DNA from: Halomonas urmiana
GTDB lineage: Bacteria > Pseudomonadota > Gammaproteobacteria > Pseudomonadales > Halomonadaceae
DNA length: 64,000 bases
Direction: 5' to 3'
NCBI RefSeq assembly: GCF_005780185.1
Contig: NZ_VBUI01000025.1
Span: 1-64,000 of the forward strand
Under the pieces are notes generated by a model, which was not told where the DNA came from, ran no database searches, and worked only from the letters and a program-made list of their open reading frames with translations. A program made the translations under genes and the position numbers. Below, piece by piece: positions 57,445 to 64,000 of this stretch (positions are counted from its first letter, which is position 1; every line of letters starts with the position of its first letter).

Positions 57445-57621
57445 ATGTCGCCCAGGACCTCGGGCTCCCCGTCACGCCGGCGGGGAGCCACTCCGCATCG
57501 CCGGTCGCGCCGCATCGACTGGGCGGTCTTCGATCGTTGGCTGGATCGCGTGGTCATCCTGGCCGTCTGCACCGCCCTGGTGGTGGGGGGCTCGGCGCTG
57601 ATCCTCAGCCTGATACTCTGA
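57445..57621 (+). CDS. small single-pass membrane protein
   Basis: 58 residues. A very basic N-terminus (Ser/Arg-rich, [16 protein letters not shown]) is followed by [11 protein letters not shown] and one membrane helix, [21 protein letters not shown]. The ATG has aaggaa eight bases upstream. It lies 45 bases before the extensin-like gene on the same strand. No family is recognised, but the composition is that of a real inner-membrane microprotein. Confidence 0.5.
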   Translation: MSPRTSGSPSRRRGATPHRRSRRIDWAVFDRWLDRVVILAVCTALVVGGSALILSLIL

Positions 57622-57665
57622 GCGCGAGCCCCGGCCATGGCGGGATCACGACGGGAGTGAGCGGG

Positions 57666-58373
57666 ATGCGCGGACGGACCCTGATCCTGCTGCTGGGAAT
57701 GGTCGGCGTTGGCGTCGGCATCGCCTTCGACAAGGGAGCGTTGACGCTTCCCGTCGGCTGGAACCCCTGGGGACCGCTGTCGGTGTCGGACCCGCCGACG
57801 CCGGTGACCCGCTGGAAGCTCGGCCGTCTCAAGGACGATCCCGAGGCGTGCCGGGAGGTGCTGGAGCGCAGCGCCGAACCGGCGCTGGCCTATACGCCGC
57901 TGGCCGATCACGAGCCGGTGGCGGGCTGCCCGCTAGAGAACGTGGTGCGGCTCGAGCGCGCGGGCGTGACGTTCAGCTCGAGCTTCGTGGCCACCTGCCC
58001 ATGGACGGTGGCGTGGCTACGCTACGAGCGCCATCGCCTGCAGCCCGCCGCCCGCGCGCTGTTCGACGAGCCCGTCGCATCGGTGGAACACTACGGCAGC
58101 TTCGCCTGCCGCAACGTCTACGGCCGCGAGGACGCCCGCCGCAGCCAGCATGCCACGGCGGAGGCGCTGGACCTGGCCGCCTATCGGCTCGCCAGCGGCC
58201 GGCGCATCGCGCTGGCCGGCGACTGGGGCGACGACGATGTCGAGGGTGAATTTCTGAAACGGGCCCGGCAGGGAGCCTGTGATCTCTTCGGCACCGTGCT
58301 GGGCCCGGACTACAACGCCGCCCATGCCGATCACTTCCATCTCGGCATGCGCGGCTATCGGGTCTGCCGCTGA
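57666..58373 (+). CDS. extensin-like family protein
   Basis: 235 residues. One N-terminal hydrophobic segment (LILLLGMVGVGVGIAF) acts as signal or anchor. The conserved C-terminal domain has HYGSFACRNVYGR, SQHATAEALDLAAYRLASG and LGPDYNAAHADHFHLGM, with His and Asp arranged as in zinc peptidases of the DD-peptidase clan. It probably acts on the cell wall, but activity is not shown. Cys residues suggest periplasmic disulphides. The start follows gggagtgagcggg. Confidence 0.85.
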   Translation: MRGRTLILLLGMVGVGVGIAFDKGALTLPVGWNPWGPLSVSDPPTPVTRWKLGRLKDDPEACREVLERSAEPALAYTPLADHEPVAGCPLENVVRLERAGVTFSSSFVATCPWTVAWLRYERHRLQPAARALFDEPVASVEHYGSFACRNVYGREDARRSQHATAEALDLAAYRLASGRRIALAGDWGDDDVEGEFLKRARQGACDLFGTVLGPDYNAAHADHFHLGMRGYRVCR

Positions 58374-58507
58374 ACGCGCTCAGCGTTCGACGTTGATGTC
58401 GTCCTCGTCGCTAGCGGTCGCCCCCCTCGCGCTGGATGACACCGTCGCCGTCGAGTGTCGGGCTCATCGCACGACCAACACGCCATGAGCAGCCGGAAGA
58501 GCCCACA

Positions 58508-58528
58508 CGCCTCGTCGCAAGCGAGGCG
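58508..58528. terminator. hairpin downstream of aguA
   Basis: Seven-base-pair stem cgcctcg / cgaggcg with loop tcgcaag, 14 bases beyond the aguA stop (minus strand). No strong T-run. Confidence 0.5.
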
Positions 58529-58541
58529 CGCGGTGCTCGGT

Positions 58542-59663
58542 TCAGGGGCGCGGCTGCTGCTGGGTGATGCAGTGGATGTTGCCGCCCCCGAGCAGGATCT
58601 CCCGGGCCGGCACGCCGATCACGCGCCGCGTCGGGAAGAGGGCCTGCAGGGTCTGCCTGGCCGCCTCGTCGCGGGCCGGGTCGAGCAGCGGCATCACCAC
58701 CACGGCGTTGCCGATGTAGAAGTTGACGTAGGAGGCGGCCATGCGGTCTCCCGGCCGGCGCGGGTGCGAATGGCGCAGGCGATCGATGCCGTTGGCCTCG
58801 TCCTCGGCGATATGTAGCGGCCCCGGCTGGAGCAGCTTGTGCACCTTGAGCCTCCGGCCCCGGGCGTCCACCGCCGCCTCCAGCACCGCCAGCGCCTCCC
58901 GGGAGATGGCGTACTGGGGATCGTGCGGGTCGTCGCACCAGCTCAGGGCCACCTCGCCGGGGGCCACGAAGCAACAGAGGTTGTCGACGTGGCCGTCGGT
59001 CTCGTCCCGGTAGCAGCCCCGCGGCAGCCAGACGACGGTCGTGACCCCCAGGGTGTCGCGCAGGACCCGCTCCATGTCGGCCTGGGTCAGGTCGGGGTTG
59101 CGGTTGGGGTTGAGCAGGCACTCCTCGGTGGTGATCAGCGTGCCCTCGCCGTCCACGTGGATGGCGCCACCCTCGAGCATGACCGGCACCGTGAAGCGCG
59201 TCACGCCGAGCATCTCGGCGATCTTGGCGCGGATCCGCCGGTCCTTGTCCCAGGGAAAGTAGAGGCCGCCGTCGAGGCCCCCCCAGGCATTGAACTCCCA
59301 GTCCACCATGGCCAGGCGGCCGTCCGGGTGCGTCAGGAAGGTGGGCCCCACGTCGCGCATCCAGGCGTCGTTGCTGGAGAGCTCCACCACCCGCACCGGC
59401 TCGGGCAGCTGGACGCGGGCGTTCTCGTACTGGTCGTCGTTGACGCCGACGAACACCGTCTCGCTCTCGGCGATGGCCGTCGCCACTTCGACGAAGGCCT
59501 GCTGGGCGGGCTTGGCGCCGTAGCGCCAGGTGTCGGGGCGCTGCGGCCAGAGCATCCAGCAGGCGTCGTGGGGGGCGAACTCGGCCGGCATGGCGAAGCC
59601 CTGGGCGGCCGGGGTCCCGGGGGAGGCGCCCGTCGGGGCGCCAGGGTGATGGTGGGTCGTCAT
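58542..59663 (-). CDS. aguA: agmatine deiminase
   Basis: 373 residues. It converts agmatine to N-carbamoylputrescine and ammonia. The guanidino-group-modifying fold is shown by MPAEFAPHDACWMLWP, SNDAWMRDVGPTF, the active His in DETDGHVDNLCCF and the catalytic Cys365 in GGGNIHCITQQ. The ATG at 59663 is chosen; a GTG lies at 59675. It follows the NhaC gene by eight bases. The usual partner aguB (N-carbamoylputrescine amidase) is not next to it. Confidence 0.95.
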   Translation of the reverse strand: MTTHHHPGAPTGASPGTPAAQGFAMPAEFAPHDACWMLWPQRPDTWRYGAKPAQQAFVEVATAIAESETVFVGVNDDQYENARVQLPEPVRVVELSSNDAWMRDVGPTFLTHPDGRLAMVDWEFNAWGGLDGGLYFPWDKDRRIRAKIAEMLGVTRFTVPVMLEGGAIHVDGEGTLITTEECLLNPNRNPDLTQADMERVLRDTLGVTTVVWLPRGCYRDETDGHVDNLCCFVAPGEVALSWCDDPHDPQYAISREALAVLEAAVDARGRRLKVHKLLQPGPLHIAEDEANGIDRLRHSHPRRPGDRMAASYVNFYIGNAVVVMPLLDPARDEAARQTLQALFPTRRVIGVPAREILLGGGNIHCITQQQPRP

Positions 59664-59671
59664 GGCAGTTC

Positions 59672-61138
59672 TCACAGGTGGCCGACGGTCAGGAATACAA
59701 CAGTGGCGATGGCCGCGGCAATCAGCACGTAGGGCAGCTGGGTCAGGGCATGGGCCATGGGGGTGCAGCCACTGCCCTGGGCCGACAGTACCGTGGAGTC
59801 GCCGTAGAAGCAGGCGTGGCTGCCGAAGGCGCTGGCGGAGATCAGCGCTCCTATCACCAGCGGCATGTTGGCGTCGATGCTGGCCGCGAGTGGCAGCACG
59901 ATGGGCATGGCCACGGCGAACAGCCCCCAGAACGAGGCGGTGGCGAAGGCCAGGAAGGCCATGGTCACGAAGACCACCGCCGGCAGCATCCCCGCGGTCA
60001 TCAGCGGCTGCACCGTGGCGATGACGAAGTCGGTCAGCCCCAGCAGGTCGTTGACCTCCTTCAGGGTGAAGCCGGCCACCAGGGTGCCGAGGGGCATGAT
60101 CATGGCCTTGAAGCCGTCCAGGGCCGTGTCGAAGGTGTCGTGGAAGCTCAGCAGCCGCTGGGCGCCGATCAGCACCAGGGTTACCGCCAGGGCGACGATC
60201 ACGCCGCGCAGGATGTCGATCTCGAAGTACCAGGTGAAGAAGATCAGGGTGGCGATGGGCAGCAGGAAGTTCAGCAGGTGCGGGCGCGGCTGCTCCTCGT
60301 CCACCTCCAGGGCGCCGTCCTCGACCCCCGCGGGCATGCTCTGGCCGCCCGCGGCCCGCGCCTCGGCGGTGCGCATCGGGCCGATGTCGGGCATCCAGCC
60401 CAACGCCACCAGCGGCACGATGGCGGCGGCCACCCAGGCATAGAACATGTAGGGGATGGCCTCGATGTAGAGGCCCATGCCGTTGCCGGTGACGTCGTTC
60501 TCCTCCAGCAGGCCGCCGAAGAACACCGCCCAGGTGGAAAAGGGCACCAGGATGCAGATCGGTGCCGCCGTGGAGTCGACGATGTAGGCGAGCTTCTCCC
60601 GGGAGATGTTGAAGCGATCGGTGATCTTCTTCATCGAGGCGCTGATGGTCAGGGCGTTCAGGTAGTCGTCGACGAAGATGATCAGGCCCAGCAGCCAGGT
60701 GGTCAGCAGGCTCTGCTGCTTGGTGTGGATGCGTTTGGCCATGGTGTCGCCGAAGCTGAGCACCCCGCCGGTCTTGACCAGCAGGGCGATCAGGCTACCG
60801 AACAGGCCGCAGACCAGAATGATCCAGGTGACGGTATCGTTGCCGAGCACCCCCAGCAGGATGTCCGAGCCCTGGGTGATGACCGAGGTCGGGTCGATCA
60901 TCAGCAGGCCGACCAGGGTGCCGGCCAGCAGCGATTCGATGGTGCGTCGGGTGAGGATGGCCATGCCCAGTACCACTGCGGTTGGAAGCAGGCTGTAAAG
61001 GCCATAGTCGTCGCCGTCGACGAGTGCGAAGTTGCTGAGGCTTGCCATCAGCACGACAACGAGAACTATCAGGCCACCCTTGGTGGCGCTGCCGAAGCCT
61101 ATGGGGTGGGCCTTCGAGCCTGAAGGAGAGTGTGACAT
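59672..61138 (-). CDS. Na+/H+ antiporter, NhaC family
   Basis: About 488 residues with eleven to twelve membrane segments. FVDDYLNALTISASMKKITDRF and AAPICILVPFSTWAVFFGG, plus GSHACFYGDSTVLSAQGSGC near the C-terminus, are NhaC-family motifs. Family members swap sodium for protons, and some exchange organic compounds such as amino acids. Placed between an aminotransferase and agmatine deiminase, it may move a catabolic substrate. A GTG at 61144 is an alternative start. Confidence 0.88.
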   Translation of the reverse strand: MSHSPSGSKAHPIGFGSATKGGLIVLVVVLMASLSNFALVDGDDYGLYSLLPTAVVLGMAILTRRTIESLLAGTLVGLLMIDPTSVITQGSDILLGVLGNDTVTWIILVCGLFGSLIALLVKTGGVLSFGDTMAKRIHTKQQSLLTTWLLGLIIFVDDYLNALTISASMKKITDRFNISREKLAYIVDSTAAPICILVPFSTWAVFFGGLLEENDVTGNGMGLYIEAIPYMFYAWVAAAIVPLVALGWMPDIGPMRTAEARAAGGQSMPAGVEDGALEVDEEQPRPHLLNFLLPIATLIFFTWYFEIDILRGVIVALAVTLVLIGAQRLLSFHDTFDTALDGFKAMIMPLGTLVAGFTLKEVNDLLGLTDFVIATVQPLMTAGMLPAVVFVTMAFLAFATASFWGLFAVAMPIVLPLAASIDANMPLVIGALISASAFGSHACFYGDSTVLSAQGSGCTPMAHALTQLPYVLIAAAIATVVFLTVGHL

Positions 61139-61236
61139 GGTCACTAACCTTTGTTGTTGAATTGTTGTGGTTGATCATTGCGCCGTGGCTCGACCCGCCC
61201 GGAAATGCCGAGTGATACATGCGGCGGTTGCCGGCG

Positions 61237-61264
61237 GGTTACCGTTAACCGATTACAGGTAACC
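61237..61264. repeat. palindromic heptad cluster over the aminotransferase stop
   Basis: Four adjoining heptads read ggttacc, gttaacc, gattaca, ggtaacc. The outer two are reverse complements and gttaac is itself a palindrome. The cluster covers the aminotransferase stop codon and lies 99 bases upstream of the NhaC start. It could be an operator or a weak terminator. Confidence 0.4.
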
Positions 61265-62677
61265 GTCCTTGCGTAGCGATGCCGTGGTGGCGGTGAAGGC
61301 CTCGTCGAGGATGGCGACCACCCGGTCGACGGTCTCGCGGGTCCAGATCAGCGGCGGCGAGACGATGTTCAGGTGCCCCACCGGGCGGATGATCAGGCCG
61401 CGCTGCTGGGCCTCGGCGGCGACCCGATCACCGACGCGTGCCTCCACCGGCAGCAGTTCCCTGGTCTCCTTGTCGGCCACGTTCTCCAGGCACATCATGA
61501 AGTGGCTCCCCCTGACATCCCCCACGGTGGCGTGGTGCGACAGGGTCTTGAGCCGCTGCTCGAGGTAGGGCCCTACCTCGCGGACGTTCTCGCAGATGCG
61601 CTCGCGCTCGAGGATCTCGATGTTCTTGAGTGCCGCCGCACAGCTCACGGGGTGGCCGGAGTAGGTGAAGCCGGTGCTCAGCACGCCGCCCTTGCGCTGG
61701 GGCGTGCCCAGTACCTCGTAGATCGCGTCGGAGATCAGGGTGGCGCCCAGGGGCGCATAGCCCGAGGACAGCCCCTTGGCGCAGTTGATGATGTCCGGCT
61801 GGGTGTCGAACACCGCCTCGGAGGCGAAGACGTGTCCCAGGCGGCCGAAGGCGGTGACCACCTCGTCGGCGATGAGCAGGATATCGTGGGCCCGGCATAC
61901 CGCCTGCATGCGCTTGTGGTAGCCCTCGGGGGCCACCAGCACGCCGCCGGCGCCCATGATCGGCTCGGCGATGAAGGCGGCGATATTGTCGGCGCCGATC
62001 TCGGCGATGGTGTTCTCGAACTCCTGCACCAGATGATCGCAGTACTCGGCCTCGCTCATGCCCTCGGGCCGGCGATAGCAGTTGGCCTCGCTGAGGTGGG
62101 TGACCAGGTGGTCGAGGGTGTCGAACGCCCAGTTGTTGCTCTCGATGCCGGTCAGGCTGGCGGCCAGGTAGGTGGTGCCGTGATAGGCGTTATTACGCGA
62201 GAGGATGCGCTTCTTGTTCGGCTTGCCCAGTCGATTGAAGTAGTAGTGCACCAGTCGAATGGTGGCGTCGTTGGCCGCCGACCCGCCGCAGCTGTAGAAG
62301 ACATGGTTGAGGTGCGCGGGGGCCAGTTCGGCGAGCTTGGCGGCGAGCTCCGCGGCGGGGGCGTTGGAGAGGTTATTGAAGGTCGAGAAGTAGGCCATGC
62401 GGGTGGCCTGGTCGGCCATGGCCTGGCCGATCTCGGCGCGGCCGTGGCCGACGTTGACGCACCACAGGCCGGCGATGCCGTCGATGAAGCGGTTGCCCTT
62501 GGCGTCCTGGACGTAGATGCCGTCGCTGTCGGTGATCAGGTCGCAGCCCTGCTCGAGGAAGACGCTGAAGTCGGTGAAGGGGTGGATGAAGTGATCCCTG
62601 TCCTTCTGCCACAGCGCCTGGGCATCGAGGGCGGGCGGCGTGGCGGTGGGGCGGGCGGTGGTTGTCGTTGTGGTCAT
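61253..62677 (-). CDS. class III PLP-dependent omega-aminotransferase
   Basis: 474 residues. HPFTDFSVFLEQG near the N-terminus, FYSCGGSAANDATIRL, NNAYHGTTYLAASLTG, LLIADEVVTAFGRLG and the Schiff-base Lys in INCAKGLSSGYAPLGA are all present. Family members use putrescine, beta-alanine, taurine or similar omega-amines with pyruvate or 2-oxoglutarate. Operon-like order with NhaC and aguA suggests a polyamine or beta-amino-acid role. The N-terminus is Thr-rich. Specific substrate not known. Confidence 0.88.
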   Translation of the reverse strand: MTTTTTTARPTATPPALDAQALWQKDRDHFIHPFTDFSVFLEQGCDLITDSDGIYVQDAKGNRFIDGIAGLWCVNVGHGRAEIGQAMADQATRMAYFSTFNNLSNAPAAELAAKLAELAPAHLNHVFYSCGGSAANDATIRLVHYYFNRLGKPNKKRILSRNNAYHGTTYLAASLTGIESNNWAFDTLDHLVTHLSEANCYRRPEGMSEAEYCDHLVQEFENTIAEIGADNIAAFIAEPIMGAGGVLVAPEGYHKRMQAVCRAHDILLIADEVVTAFGRLGHVFASEAVFDTQPDIINCAKGLSSGYAPLGATLISDAIYEVLGTPQRKGGVLSTGFTYSGHPVSCAAALKNIEILERERICENVREVGPYLEQRLKTLSHHATVGDVRGSHFMMCLENVADKETRELLPVEARVGDRVAAEAQQRGLIIRPVGHLNIVSPPLIWTRETVDRVVAILDEAFTATTASLRKDGYL

Positions 62678-63092
62678 GGCATTCCCTCCTGTCGAGTGGA
62701 GGTCAGCCTAGCCAGGCCCGGCAGCGCCGCGACATATCCTGATTGGGGTATATCGGGGGCTCGCGCCGCCCTCGTAAGGTGAGCTCACGGCACGAATCTG
62801 CCCGATCACCGGAGCCGCCGTCGGGATGGACGCCCGGGGCTGATACGTCGACGGGGTTGCGAGGAGGCGCTGTGAACCCTTCCCTGGGCGCTACTTTTGC
62901 CCTGCTTCGCTCTCGCGTCCCGCTCCGCTTGCAGGTCCGGTGCTGGCCATCCTTGACCAGCCCGTTCGGAGGAATCCTCCTCACCCATGGCAAAAGACCT
63001 CCTCTTCGCCCCGTCCCCGGCGCCCCGGCATCTACAGCGGTGACGGCCCTGCCCGAACAACGACCCACGAACAACGATCAACGAGGCGCACC
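62678..63092. other. 415-base gap between divergent aminotransferase and M20 genes
   Basis: Holds the second copy of the folded repeat (62851-63014). The remainder, including 62678-62850, should carry the promoters of the two divergent genes. I see no confident promoter or coding frame in it. Confidence 0.5.
62851..63014. repeat. dispersed folded intergenic element, copy B
   Basis: Outer stem gaggagg (62861-62867) with cctcctc (62998-63004), inner stem cttttgcc (62894-62901) with ggcaaaag (62989-62996), and a further outermost pair acgggg (62851-62856) / ccccgt (63009-63014). The conserved block between the left arms matches copy A. The inner loop is 87 bases here against 7 in copy A. Stem bases differ from copy A but remain complementary. 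Confidence 0.75.
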
Positions 63093-64000
63093 ATGACGAC
63101 TCCCATCGACGGCCAGCGGTTGTGGAACACCCTGATGGCCATGGCCGAGATCGGCCCCACCGCCAACGGCGGCAGCTGTCGTCTGGCCCTGACCCCCGAG
63201 GACGCCGCCGGCCGACGCCTGCTGCTCGACTGGTGCGAGACGCTCGGCTGCACCTGGCGCGTCGACCGGGTCGGCAATCTCTTCATCCGCCGAGAGGGGC
63301 GGCGTGAGGATCTCGATCCGGTGGCCACCGGCAGCCATCTCGACACCCAGCCCAGGGGCGGCCGCTTCGACGGCATCCTCGGCGTGCTGGCCGGGCTCGA
63401 GGTGTTTCGCACCCTCAACGATCGGGGGCTCGTCACCGAGCGCCCCCTCGAGCTGGTGGTGTGGACCAACGAGGAGGGCAGCCGCTTCGCCCCGGCGATG
63501 GTCGCCTCGGGCACCTATGCCGGCGCGTTCGCGGTCGAGGAGACCCTGGCCCGCCGCGACGCCGACGGCGTGACCCTGGGCGAGGCCCTGGCGGCCTGTG
63601 GCTTCGCCGGCGACCTGTCGGTGGGCGAGCCGCACCTCGACGGCTACCTGGAGCTGCATATCGAGCAGGGGCCGGTCCTCGAGGACGTCCGGGAGGCCAT
63701 CGGCGTGGTCACCGGCGTGCAGGGCATGCGCTGGTTCGACGTCACCTTCGCCGGCCAGTCGGCCCATGCCGGTCCCACCCCGATGCGGCTGCGTCACGAC
63801 GCCCTGGCCGCGGCGGCGCGCCTGATCGATCGCCTGCAGGCCCACGCCCAGGCCGATGCCAGCGGCGACACCCGCGTCACCTGCGGCTGCCTGGAGATCG
63901 CGGCGGCCTCGCGCAACGTGATCCCCGGCGAGGTGCGCCTCACCGTCGACCTGCGCCACGTGGCGGAGGCCGAGCTCGACGCCCTCCAGGTGCGCTTCGA
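63093..64000 (+). CDS. M20 family Zn-dependent carbamoylase/amidohydrolase (partial)
   Basis: About 302 residues visible; the gene runs off the right edge. GSHLDTQPRGGRFDGILGVLAGLEV with zinc-binding His and Asp (about residues 84-108), WTNEEGSRFAPAM with the catalytic Glu, and ELHIEQGPVLED match N-carbamoyl-L-amino-acid hydrolase, beta-ureidopropionase and allantoate amidohydrolase. The lid domain starts at GQSAHAGPTPM. The ATG follows acgaggcgcacc. It is divergent from the aminotransferase; a shared catabolic role is possible. Confidence 0.88.
   Translation, partial: MTTPIDGQRLWNTLMAMAEIGPTANGGSCRLALTPEDAAGRRLLLDWCETLGCTWRVDRVGNLFIRREGRREDLDPVATGSHLDTQPRGGRFDGILGVLAGLEVFRTLNDRGLVTERPLELVVWTNEEGSRFAPAMVASGTYAGAFAVEETLARRDADGVTLGEALAACGFAGDLSVGEPHLDGYLELHIEQGPVLEDVREAIGVVTGVQGMRWFDVTFAGQSAHAGPTPMRLRHDALAAAARLIDRLQAHAQADASGDTRVTCGCLEIAAASRNVIPGEVRLTVDLRHVAEAELDALQVRF

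Noticed and set aside
58441-58494. Short minus-strand frame MSPTLDGDGVIQREGGDR near the end of the extensin-like gene
   Set aside because: Eighteen codons, no ribosome site, and the EF-hand-like DGDG is too short to mean anything.
59678-61123. 481-residue open frame antisense to the NhaC gene
   Set aside because: Same reason: low-complexity His/Gln/Asp-rich antisense reading of a membrane protein gene.

Overview
The window is high-GC, gene-dense chromosome from a gammaproteobacterium, most probably a member of the Halomonadaceae (Halomonas-like). The inference rests on gene content and order: hisBHAF as a compact block, a DUF2782 gene next to a fused-fold homoserine kinase (thrB) and polA, a FabY-type ketoacyl synthase, selD-selU, mutY-yggX, a TRAP system and Na+/H+ antiporter. 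I saw no phage genes, transposases, integrases or CRISPR arrays. This is mostly core housekeeping DNA with a few accessory patches.

Layout. 0.1-1.6 kb: histidine aminotransferase hisC and a VOC protein (minus). 1.7-8.6 kb: AEC transporter, NlpE-like lipoprotein, radA, the selenium genes selD-selU, a minus-strand amidotransferase-like protein that lacks its catalytic Cys, an Atl-type alkyl-base sensor and a DUF416 protein. 8.7 kb: the first copy of a folded repeat. 8.8-11.7 kb: hisB-hisH-hisA-hisF (minus). 11.9-17.4 kb: PanZ-like GNAT, AsmA, mutY, yggX, a three-tRNA operon (Phe, Gln, Thr) and an FAH-family hydrolase. 17.5-23.7 kb: speA and thrB (minus), a DUF2782 protein, polA. 23.9-28 kb: an Fbp-type ferric iron ABC transporter whose three genes alternate in strand, with a good Fur box. 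28.1-31.2 kb: a dctPQM TRAP operon. 31.5-38.8 kb: tmcA, pepD-rmuC, dps, two related lipoproteins, a HIT protein. 38.9-44.1 kb: TauE/SafE exporter, entericidin, I78 inhibitor, thioesterase, AtoE, MATE, small secreted protein. 44.2-46.9 kb: fabY-coaD-fdx. 47-51.4 kb: TrmB-like methyltransferase, divergent LysR / PACE-SMR efflux pair, PBP4-type dacB, dgkA. 51.5-58.4 kb: glnE, aroQ, M48 lipoprotein, small membrane proteins, LLM oxidoreductase, extensin-like protein. 58.5-64 kb: aguA, NhaC antiporter and class III aminotransferase (minus), the second copy of the folded repeat, and a truncated M20 carbamoylase running off the end.

How parts work together. Arginine can flow through SpeA to agmatine and then AguA to N-carbamoylputrescine; the neighbouring aminotransferase and carbamoylase could take such compounds further, although their substrates are not proven. 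SelD supplies selenophosphate to SelU for 2-selenouridine in tRNA, and TmcA adds another wobble modification. SelD has Cys, not Sec, at its active site. The Fbp system, Dps and YggX all handle iron. Four efflux or export systems of different folds (AEC, MATE, PACE, SMR) sit in the window.

The most interesting non-genic signal is a dispersed intergenic element, present twice, in which two nested stems are conserved in shape while their bases change on both sides.
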